Shown here piece by piece: positions 1-5,324 of a stretch of DNA of 7,136 bases. Source of the DNA: Elusimicrobiota bacterium (GTDB taxonomy: Bacteria > Elusimicrobiota > Elusimicrobia > UBA1565 > UBA9628); NCBI GenBank assembly GCA_028871595.1, contig JAGWMT010000164.1, positions 1 to 7,136 on the forward strand, written 5' to 3'. The notes under the pieces were generated by a model. That model was not told the origin of the DNA. It ran no database searches and saw nothing but the letters and a program-made list of their open reading frames with translations. Numbering within the stretch: the stretch's first letter is position 1; every line of letters starts with the position of its first letter. Both the position numbers and the translations under genes were made by a program.

Positions 1-1218
1 GACGGCGTCGGACTGGAAAATTTCGCGCAGGACGACGGCGGCCTGGCGCGGGGTCGGGATCTCGATGCCGACGGCGGCCTTGCCCGGGGTGGGCGCGATG
101 ATGCGGATGCCCGTGGCGCGCATGGCCAGCGCGATGTCGTTCTCGAGCGCGACGATGGAGGACACCTTCACGCCGGGCGCGGGCGAGATCTCGTAGCGCG
201 TGATCACGGGGCCCGGCGAATAGCCGGACACGTGAGCGTCGATGCCGAAGCTCTTGAGCGTGCGCTCCAGGTCCGCGACGGCGGCGGTGATCTCGGCCTC
301 GGTGGGCTTGCCGCGGTGGCGCGCGTCGGACGGCAGGCTCAGGAGTTCCAGCGACGGGAGCTTGTAGTCCTTGTACGGAGACGTCGGCGCCGGCGGCGTG
401 CCCGGGCGCGCGGCGTCCGCGGCGGCGGCCACGGGCTTGGGTTTGTCCCCCTTATTTTCAACGAGCTTCGGCAAAGCGCCGTTGCCGTTGGCCAGCGGCT
501 TGACCGCGCGCGTGTCCACGGCCTTCGGCCGCTTATCAACGTCGTCCGGAAGCGGCACTCCCTCGCCTTTCGGCTCGGTCGGCGGCTTGCGGTCCTTGGA
601 TTTATTCTTCAGCGCCTCGTCCGGAGACGGGGCCTTGGCCTTCTGCGCCTTGAGGTCCGCCCGGGCCTTGGACCATTCGGCGTAGTCCTCTGCCAGGAGT
701 TCCCCGCCCGCGGCCGCGACGGAGGCCCAGCGGATCTCGAACACGATCTGCATGGCGAAGAGCATCACGCCCAGGCTCATGATGAAGGCGCCGACGCCGC
801 CCATGCCCGACGTCAGCACGCCGGCGATGGCCGCGCCCCAGGTGCCGCCCGCGACGGTCATGTCGAAGCCCGTCCAGAAGCCGATCTTCGCGAACAGCGC
901 CGTGCCCGCGGCCAGGCCGAAGAACGAGGCGAGGGTGGTCACCATCCAGCCGGTCGTCTTGCCGCGCAGGACGTGCTGCAGAAGGCCGTTGAAGAGGAAG
1001 AGCGGCAGGAGATACGCCGCCGTTCCAAATTTCTGGAACAGCTTCTCGGAGAGCGACTGACCGATCACTCCGGCGTGCGCCGGAAAAACCAAGGCCCAGC
1101 CCAGGTACACCGCGCCTAGGAAGAACGCGGCCCAGCGCAGGGCGGACGGGAGGATGTCCTTGCGGGACTTGCTCCCCTTCGTGGACTTCGCCGCCGCCTT
1201 ATACCGGTGAGTGGGCAT
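1..1218 (-). CDS. ftsK: DNA translocase FtsK/SpoIIIE family, N-terminal 406 residues (3' end outside window)
   Basis: FtsK is a septum-anchored, ATP-driven DNA pump that clears chromosome ends from the division site and supports dimer resolution. The frame opens with ATG at 1218 (MPTHRYKAAAKSTKG) and stays open to base 1. A basic N-terminus is followed by about four hydrophobic segments: residues ~24-46, ~66-84, ~91-115 and ~126-162. A Pro/Lys/Ala-rich linker (~170-285) leads into the FtsK alpha domain from ~287, recognisable by ERTLKSFGIDAHV, GPVITRYEISPAPGVKVS and PGKAAVGIEIPTP. The Walker ATPase and gamma domains would lie beyond the window, so catalytic residues cannot be checked. A GGAGG lies at 1231-1235, 12 nt from the ATG, which is slightly long. 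The gene has its own upstream gap with a TATAAT box and a palindrome, and sits after the terminator of the peroxiredoxin operon, so it is probably transcribed separately. Family assignment is firm; FtsK versus SpoIIIE naming is convention. Confidence 0.93.
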   Translation of the reverse strand, partial: MPTHRYKAAAKSTKGSKSRKDILPSALRWAAFFLGAVYLGWALVFPAHAGVIGQSLSEKLFQKFGTAAYLLPLFLFNGLLQHVLRGKTTGWMVTTLASFFGLAAGTALFAKIGFWTGFDMTVAGGTWGAAIAGVLTSGMGGVGAFIMSLGVMLFAMQIVFEIRWASVAAAGGELLAEDYAEWSKARADLKAQKAKAPSPDEALKNKSKDRKPPTEPKGEGVPLPDDVDKRPKAVDTRAVKPLANGNGALPKLVENKGDKPKPVAAAADAARPGTPPAPTSPYKDYKLPSLELLSLPSDARHRGKPTEAEITAAVADLERTLKSFGIDAHVSGYSPGPVITRYEISPAPGVKVSSIVALENDIALAMRATGIRIIAPTPGKAAVGIEIPTPRQAAVVLREIFQSDAV

Positions 1219-1264
1219 GGGAAAAAAACGCCTCCGCGGGTGCCTTGACGTCTCCGAAGCGAGG

Positions 1265-1270
1265 ATTATA
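1265..1270 (-). promoter_or_regulatory. Candidate -10 box (TATAAT) for ftsK
   Basis: A perfect TATAAT reads on the minus strand 46 nt upstream of the ftsK ATG, predicting a transcript start near 1256-1259 and a leader of about 40 nt that includes the GGAGG. No TTGACA-like hexamer lies 16-18 nt upstream (GGGAAA is the best at 17 nt), and there is no TGn extension. If this is the promoter, it probably depends on an activator or is weak. Confidence 0.5.
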
Positions 1271-1280
1271 GCGGTTTTTG

Positions 1281-1296
1281 CGCGGGTTTTCCCGCG
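1281..1296. repeat. Short inverted repeat over the ftsK -35 region
   Basis: CGCGGG-TTTT-CCCGCG is a perfect 6-bp inverted repeat with a 4-nt centre, lying exactly where the -35 element of the candidate ftsK promoter would be. It could be an operator half-site pair. It has no T-tract after it in the ftsK direction, so it is not a convincing terminator. GC-rich sequence makes such short repeats fairly common. Confidence 0.35.
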
Positions 1297-1355
1297 AAGC
1301 GCGCGCGATTGGAGTCTCGGGCGGATGAGTCAGTTTCCACGCCATTCACAGGCCA

Positions 1356-1373
1356 ACTGTTGGCGCCAACAGT
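1356..1373. promoter_or_regulatory. Perfect 18-bp palindrome upstream of ftsK, possible operator (LexA-box-like spacing)
   Basis: ACTGTTGGCGCCAACAGT equals its own reverse complement over all 18 bases. Its arms (ACTGT...ACAGT, 8 bases between) match those of the palindrome at 5285-5302, and the CTGT-N8-ACAG layout is that of the E. coli LexA site. In E. coli ftsK (dinH) is SOS-inducible. The centre here is GC-rich, unlike a typical E. coli LexA box, and lies about 106 bp upstream of the predicted ftsK start site, which is far for simple repression. No T-run follows in either direction, so a terminator role is unlikely. A dimeric regulator site is inferred; its identity is not known. Confidence 0.5.
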
Positions 1374-1399
1374 CGGAACGCGCGCCTGGATCGCTTTAT

Positions 1400-1439
1400 A
1401 AAAGATCAGGACCCGCTCTGGAGCGAGTCCTGATCTTTT
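1400..1439 (-). terminator. Intrinsic terminator of the rpsO-pnp-accB-peroxiredoxin operon
   Basis: A near-perfect 18-bp stem (arms 1400-1417 and 1422-1439, loop 1418-1421) lies 38 nt after the peroxiredoxin stop codon. In the minus-strand RNA the stem is flanked by an A-run on the 5' side and UUUUAU on the 3' side. The single imperfect position (1413/1426) is a G-U wobble in the minus-strand RNA but a C-A mismatch in the plus-strand RNA, so the hairpin is slightly better in the direction of the genes. The plus direction also ends in six Ts, so it could work both ways, but no plus-strand gene reaches it. Confidence 0.9.
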
Positions 1440-1477
1440 TTAGAGGATCGATGCGGCGGGCGCGAGGAGAAAGACGA

Positions 1478-2131
1478 TTACTTGTCGGGAGCCGGCGTCG
1501 TGCGCAAATAGGGCTTGATGACGGTATAGCCCTTGGGGTAGTTCGTCTTCAGGACTTCCGGGTCCTGGATGGCGGGCGGGATGATGACGTCCTGCCCGCT
1601 CTTCCAGTTGACCGGGGTCGCGATCTTGTACTTGTCGGCCAGCTGCAGGGCGTCGATGACGCGCAGGATCTCGTCGAAGTTCCGGCCGGTGGAGGCCGGG
1701 TACGTCATCGTCAGGCGGATCTTCTTCGCGGGGTCGATGATGAAGACCGTGCGCACGGTGAAGCTGTCGAGCGCCTTGGGGTGGATCATCCCGTACAGGT
1801 TCGCCACCTTCTTGTCCGCGTCGCCGACGATCGGGTAGTCGACCTTGCAGGACTGGGTCTCCTCGATGTCGGCCTTCCACTTATTGTGAGAGTCCGCCGG
1901 ATCGACGGACAGCGCGAGGACCTTCACTCCGCGCTTCTTGAAGTCGGCGGAGCGCTTGGCGGCCTCGCCCAGTTCGGTCGTGCACACGGGCGTGAAGTCC
2001 TTCGGATGAGAGAAGAAGACGGCCCAGCTGTCGCCGAGCCACTGGTGGAACGAGATCGGTCCCAGCGAAGTCTCGGCGGTGAAATCCGGGGCGATGTCGC
2101 CCAAGCGGAGATTGGCGGTGTCGGCGGACAT
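1478..2131 (-). CDS. 1-Cys peroxiredoxin (Prx6 / AhpC-TSA family), 217 aa
   Basis: A cytosolic thiol peroxidase that reduces hydrogen peroxide and organic hydroperoxides. The active-site block HPKDFTPVCTTELG places the peroxidatic cysteine at Cys50, with Pro43 and Thr47 of the conserved PxxxT/SxxC motif in front of it. The TVRTVFIIDP stretch supplies Arg127, and STGRNFDEILRVIDALQ is the usual dimer-side segment. The long C-terminal arm ending in KGYTVIKPYLRTTP is typical of the Prx6 subgroup and absent from short 2-Cys AhpC proteins. The length is normal for that group. A second cysteine, Cys95, is not at a standard resolving position, so reduction probably uses an external thiol. ATG 2131 is preceded 7 nt upstream by a strong GGGAGG (2139-2144). 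It is the last gene before the terminator at 1400-1439 and follows accB by 29 nt, so co-transcription is likely. Confidence 0.95.
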   Translation of the reverse strand: MSADTANLRLGDIAPDFTAETSLGPISFHQWLGDSWAVFFSHPKDFTPVCTTELGEAAKRSADFKKRGVKVLALSVDPADSHNKWKADIEETQSCKVDYPIVGDADKKVANLYGMIHPKALDSFTVRTVFIIDPAKKIRLTMTYPASTGRNFDEILRVIDALQLADKYKIATPVNWKSGQDVIIPPAIQDPEVLKTNYPKGYTVIKPYLRTTPAPDK

Positions 2132-2153
2132 GGTGGGACCTCCCGGATTATAA

Positions 2154-2169
2154 ACGCGCGTTAGCGCGT
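2154..2169 (-). other. Small GC hairpin spanning the accB stop codon, possible attenuator or processing site
   Basis: On the minus strand ACGCGC-TAAC-GCGCGT forms a 6-bp all-Watson-Crick stem with the accB TAA stop in its loop, followed at once by TTATAAT. The form resembles a very short intrinsic terminator between accB and the peroxiredoxin gene. The U-run is interrupted and the stem is short, so partial read-through at most is expected. It might instead tune translation of the next gene or mark an RNA end. Confidence 0.35.
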
Positions 2170-2682
2170 GATGCTGATCAGGTCTTGGCCGGCCTTGACG
2201 GGCTTGCCGTTCTCGACCAGGTAGCGGCCGATGGTGCAGGGGAATTCGGCCTTGATCTCGTTGAAGACCTTCATGGCCTCGATCATGCAGATGACCTGGC
2301 CGGCCTTCACGACCTCTCCTTCCTTGCAGAAGGGCGGGCTGGACGGGGACGGCGCGCGGTAGAAGATGCCCATCATGGGAGACTTGACGGCCTGGCCGGC
2401 CGGCAAAGAGGCCGCGGGCGCGGCCGGCGCGGCATGGGACGGCGCCGCCGATACCGGCGCGGCGGAAGGAGCGGAGTGATGCGCCGCTCCCCCCACCGCC
2501 ACCGGCACGGGCACGGCCACTTGCGTGACCTGCGCCTTGCGGCGGACGAGCTTGATCTGGGCCCCGTCCTCGGCGATCTCGACGGAGTCGAGACCGTTCT
2601 GGGTCATGAAGTCGTAGACGGCTTTCAGAGTGTCGAGCGGTCCGGATGCTCCGTTCTTCGGCGTCTCCGTCTTCTTGGCCAT
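2161..2682 (-). CDS. accB: Biotin carboxyl carrier protein of acetyl-CoA carboxylase, 173 aa
   Basis: AccB carries the biotin that AccC carboxylates and that the AccAD carboxyltransferase uses to make malonyl-CoA, the first step of fatty-acid synthesis. An N-terminal helical region (~15-50, DTLKAVYDFMTQNGLDSVEI) is followed by an Ala/Pro-rich flexible linker (~52-96) and a C-terminal biotinyl domain (~97-173). The biotinylation motif is IEAMKVFNEI, with the acceptor Lys138 in EAMKV. SPMMGIFYRAPSPSSPPF is the thumb segment that separates true AccB from generic biotinyl domains. ATG 2682 has AGGAGA at 2693-2698, 10 nt upstream. The start lies 18 nt after the pnp stop. The usual partner accC does not follow; a peroxiredoxin gene does, so accC must be elsewhere. 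Assignment is firm. Confidence 0.95.
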   Translation of the reverse strand: MAKKTETPKNGASGPLDTLKAVYDFMTQNGLDSVEIAEDGAQIKLVRRKAQVTQVAVPVPVAVGGAAHHSAPSAAPVSAAPSHAAPAAPAASLPAGQAVKSPMMGIFYRAPSPSSPPFCKEGEVVKAGQVICMIEAMKVFNEIKAEFPCTIGRYLVENGKPVKAGQDLISITR

Positions 2683-2700
2683 GTTGATGGTTTCTCCTGT

Positions 2701-4929
2701 CTAGCGGCGAGGTCCGCCGCGGCCGCCGCGATCACCGCCGCGGCCGGCCGGCTCGCGAGGCGGACCGTCCCGGCGCGGGCCGGGGCTGTCGTTCTCGGAA
2801 CCGGGAGAGAGGACCGCCTTGCGCGACAGGCGGATCTTGCCGGTCGGATCGACTTCGAGGCACTTCACCTCGACCTCGTCTCCGATCTTCAGGACGTCCT
2901 CCACCTTGTTGACGCGCTTCACGTCGATCTGGCTGACGTGCAGCAGGCCTTCCTTGCCGGGGAAGATCTCGACGAACGCGCCGAACTCCTTGATGGAGAC
3001 GACGTGCCCCTTGTAGATCTTGCCGACCTCGGCCTCGATGGTGAGGGCCTCGACTTCGGCCTTCGCCTGCTGGCAGCCCACGGGATCGACGCCCGCGATG
3101 AACACGCTGCCGTCGTCCTCGACGTCCACCTGCACGCCGTAGGTGTCGATCAAGCGGCGGATGTTCTTGCCGCCGGGCCCGATCAGCGCGCCGATCTTGT
3201 CGGTCGGGATCTGGAGGCGGAACAGTCGCGGCGCGAACTGCGAGAGCTCCTTGCGGGGCTCGGGCAGGATCGCGTCCATCTTGTCCAGGATGAAGAGGCG
3301 GCCGCGCTTGGCCTGCGCCAGCGCTTCCTTCATGATCTCGATGGAGAGGCCCTCGATCTTCATGTCCATCTGGAAGCCGGTGATGCCGTTGCGCGTCCCG
3401 GCGACCTTGAAGTCCATGTCGCCGTTGTGGTCCTCGATGCCGGCGATGTCGGTGAGGACGGCGTACTTGCCGTTCACCGGATCGAGCACCAGGCCCATCG
3501 CGATGCCCGCGCAGGCGGCCTTCATCGGCACGCCCGCGTCGAACAGCGACAGGGAGCCGCCGCAGATCGACGCCATGGAGCTGGAGCCGTTGGACTCCCA
3601 GATCTCGGAGACGATGCGCAGCGTGTACGGGAACTCCTCCACGTCGGGAAGCAGGACCGCGAGGCTGCGGCGCGCGAGCGCGCCGTGGCCGATCTCGCGG
3701 CGGCCGGGTCCGCGCTCGGGGCGGACTTCGCCGACGGAGAACGCGGGGAAGTTGTAATGGAGCATGAAGCGCTCCTTATACTCCCCCTCGATCACGTCCA
3801 TGATCTGCATGTCGCCCGGAGTGCCGAGCGTCGTGGAGCAGAAGGCCTGCGTCTGCCCGCGCTGGAAGACCACCGACCCGTGCAGTCGGTCGAAGGGCTT
3901 CATCATGATCTCGATGGGCCGGATCTCCTCGAAGCCGCGCCCGTCGGGGCGCTGTTTCGCGTCCAACGTCAACGCGCGGCTCTCGTCGTAGAGGATGTTC
4001 TCCACGATCTTCGAGACCCACTTCAGGCCGTCCTTGAACGCGGGGTCGGTCTTCTCCTTCTCCTCGACGACCTTCTTGATCGCGTCCTTCATCTCGCCCA
4101 GCTTGCCGTCCAAGCCGTGCTTGTCCAGCTTCGCGCGCAGGAAGGACTTGATCTGCGGGGTCGCCTGGGCCTTCACGTACTCGAGGACCGCGGCGGGGAA
4201 CGCCGGGGCCTCCACCACGTAGCGCTCGACCTTGCGGCCGGCGGCTTCGCTGCGCTTGACCAGCTCGACCTGCATCGCGCACAGCTTGTTGATCTCGGCC
4301 TGGGCGATCTCCAGGGCCTCGGCGAACACTTCCTCGGTCACCTCGTGAGAGGAGCCCTCGACCATCAGCAGGGCGTCCTTCTTGCCCGCGACGATCAGCT
4401 CCAGCTCGGCTTCCGCGCGCTCTTCCCACGTGGGGAACAGCACCCAGGCGTCCTTCACGCGGCAGATGCGCACGCCGCCGACGGGCCCGCTGAACGGAGC
4501 GTCGGACAGCATCAGGGCCGCGGAGGCCCCGGTGATGGCCAAGACGTCGGGGTCGTTGACCATGTCGCAGGACACGACGATGGACTGGATGGACGTCTCG
4601 TGGTTCCAGCCTTCAGGGAACAAAGGGCGGATGGGACGATCGACCAAGCGGGAGGTCAACGTCTCCTTGTCGCGGGGCCGCATCTCGCGCTTGAAGAAGC
4701 CGCCCGGCACGCGGCCGGCGGCGTACGCGCGCTCGCGGTAATCGGAGGTCAGCGGAACGAAGTGGACTTCCTTGGCGTTCTCGGCGCAGGTCGCGGCGGA
4801 GAAGACGATGGTGTCGCCGAGCTGGATGGTGACCGCGCCGCCGGCCTGCTTGGCCAGCGTCCCGGTTCCCAGGGTAATGCCCTTGCCGCCCACAGTTTCC
4901 TGCAGGCTGATCTTCTGGAGAGTGGCCAT
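2701..4929 (-). CDS. pnp: Polyribonucleotide nucleotidyltransferase (PNPase), 742 aa
   Basis: PNPase degrades RNA 3' to 5' by phosphorolysis, releasing nucleoside diphosphates, and is a core enzyme of bacterial mRNA decay. The first RNase PH-like domain carries FFKREMRPRDKETLTSRLVD (79-98) and RPIRPLFPEG. An all-helical linker covers ~240-320. The second, catalytic RNase PH domain has PERGPGRREIGHGAL (404-418), the phosphate-site serines in SNGSSSMAS (449-451), and metal ligands Asp500, Asp506 and Lys508 in IEDHNGDMDFK. The KH domain has a GPGG loop (584-587) and the S1 domain runs ~635-705. All parts are intact and in the usual order. The last ~33 residues form an Arg/Gly/Pro-rich tail (GRGGDRGGRGGPRR end), an RNA-binding-like extension. 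ATG 4929 starts 2 nt after the rpsO stop with no strong Shine-Dalgarno, so translation is probably coupled to rpsO. Confidence 0.97.
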   Translation of the reverse strand: MATLQKISLQETVGGKGITLGTGTLAKQAGGAVTIQLGDTIVFSAATCAENAKEVHFVPLTSDYRERAYAAGRVPGGFFKREMRPRDKETLTSRLVDRPIRPLFPEGWNHETSIQSIVVSCDMVNDPDVLAITGASAALMLSDAPFSGPVGGVRICRVKDAWVLFPTWEERAEAELELIVAGKKDALLMVEGSSHEVTEEVFAEALEIAQAEINKLCAMQVELVKRSEAAGRKVERYVVEAPAFPAAVLEYVKAQATPQIKSFLRAKLDKHGLDGKLGEMKDAIKKVVEEKEKTDPAFKDGLKWVSKIVENILYDESRALTLDAKQRPDGRGFEEIRPIEIMMKPFDRLHGSVVFQRGQTQAFCSTTLGTPGDMQIMDVIEGEYKERFMLHYNFPAFSVGEVRPERGPGRREIGHGALARRSLAVLLPDVEEFPYTLRIVSEIWESNGSSSMASICGGSLSLFDAGVPMKAACAGIAMGLVLDPVNGKYAVLTDIAGIEDHNGDMDFKVAGTRNGITGFQMDMKIEGLSIEIMKEALAQAKRGRLFILDKMDAILPEPRKELSQFAPRLFRLQIPTDKIGALIGPGGKNIRRLIDTYGVQVDVEDDGSVFIAGVDPVGCQQAKAEVEALTIEAEVGKIYKGHVVSIKEFGAFVEIFPGKEGLLHVSQIDVKRVNKVEDVLKIGDEVEVKCLEVDPTGKIRLSRKAVLSPGSENDSPGPRRDGPPREPAGRGGDRGGRGGPRR

Positions 4930-4931
4930 GA

Positions 4932-5198
4932 TTACTTTCTCAGGTCCAACTGCTTCAGGATCGTGGTGTAGCCGGTCAAATCCTTTTTCTTGAGGTAGTT
5001 GAGGAGGCGGCGGCGCTGGCCGACCATCTTAAGGAGACCGCGAGTGGACGAGTTGTCCTTCTTGTTGGTCTTGAGGTGGCCGGAAAGGTCCTTGATGCGC
5101 TCGGTCAGGAGCGCGATCTGGACCGGGGTGCTGCCCGTGTCGTTGCCGGACTTGCCGAACTTCTTCACGTTTTCAGACTTTTTCTCTTTCGTTATCAT
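4932..5198 (-). CDS. rpsO: Small ribosomal subunit protein uS15, 88 aa
   Basis: S15 is an early-binding protein of the 30S platform that contacts the 16S rRNA central domain (h20-h22). The conserved core [25 protein letters not shown] and [21 protein letters not shown] is present. His41, Asp48 and Ser51 match the rRNA-contacting residues of the E. coli protein. The almost invariant HHSRRG stretch is NSSTRG here (residues 49-54), a mild departure. I chose ATG 5198 ([15 protein letters not shown]) over an in-frame TTG at 5207. It gives the family length, and a promoter -10 box at 5210-5215 would place transcription start near 5202-5205, downstream of that TTG. No Shine-Dalgarno precedes either start. 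It is the first gene of the rpsO-pnp-accB-peroxiredoxin operon. Confidence 0.96.
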   Translation of the reverse strand: MITKEKKSENVKKFGKSGNDTGSTPVQIALLTERIKDLSGHLKTNKKDNSSTRGLLKMVGQRRRLLNYLKKKDLTGYTTILKQLDLRK

Positions 5199-5209
5199 GA
5201 TTGACAAGA

Positions 5210-5239
5210 ATTGTACGAAAACTCGACGAGCCTGGTCAA
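5210..5239 (-). promoter_or_regulatory. Sigma70-type promoter for the rpsO-pnp operon
   Basis: On the minus strand TTGACC (5234-5239) and TACAAT (5210-5215) are separated by 18 nt, a good match to the housekeeping consensus. The predicted start is about 5202-5205, only 4-7 nt before the chosen rpsO ATG at 5198. The transcript would thus be leaderless or nearly so, which agrees with the lack of a Shine-Dalgarno sequence. Confidence 0.7.
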
Positions 5240-5284
5240 GGAATCGGTGCGGCCTCGAGAGTTATCCCCGCCTTTCACAGCCGA

Positions 5285-5302
5285 ACTGTCCCCGGGGACA
5301 GT
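5285..5302. promoter_or_regulatory. Perfect 18-bp palindrome between cinA and rpsO, possible operator or REP-like remnant
   Basis: ACTGTCCCCGGGGACAGT is perfectly self-complementary and shares the outer ACTGT...ACAGT arms and spacing with the palindrome at 1356-1373. It lies 22 nt after the cinA stop and about 46 bp upstream of the rpsO -35 hexamer. In RNA it could fold as a 7-bp stem with a CCGG loop, but no U-run follows on either strand, so it is a poor intrinsic terminator. Its C4G4 centre also recalls REP-type repeats dispersed in some genomes. An operator, a REP remnant and an RNA 3'-end stabiliser all remain possible. Confidence 0.5.
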
Positions 5303-5324
5303 CGCTCTCCGGTGCGCTGGGGCT

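Noticed and set aside
232..1119. A 295-codon plus-strand open frame at the left end
   Set aside because: Arg/Gly-rich composition without any family feature. The minus strand in the same place encodes an unmistakable FtsK N-terminus, which is easy to miss because its stop lies outside the window.
1293..1306. Shared CGCGAAGCGCGCGC string in the ftsK upstream gap and within cinA (~5865-5880)
   Set aside because: Low-complexity CG alternation expected by chance in GC-rich DNA; no flanking similarity.
2147..2152. TATAAT as a dedicated promoter for the peroxiredoxin gene
   Set aside because: No -35 hexamer at 16-18 nt, and the implied start would fall within the ribosome-binding site. It is better explained as the T-rich flank of the small hairpin.
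1211..2164. A 317-codon plus-strand open frame over the peroxiredoxin gene and the ftsK upstream gap
   Set aside because: It runs through the terminator and palindrome, gives low-complexity sequence and is antisense to an intact peroxiredoxin.
2185..4971. A 928-codon open frame on the plus strand opposite accB and pnp
   Set aside because: It is the mirror of GC-rich, codon-biased genes. Its product is a low-complexity Asp/Leu/Arg/His/Gly mix with no recognisable domain, and the minus-strand products are clear full-length AccB and PNPase.
5196..5207. TTG at 5207 as the rpsO start
   Set aside because: It lengthens S15 beyond the family norm, has no ribosome site, and lies at or upstream of the predicted transcription start.
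5285..5302. The 18-bp palindrome as an intrinsic terminator of cinA
   Set aside because: No U-tract on either strand, and its arms match a second palindrome that does not follow a gene directly, so a DNA-level role is more likely.
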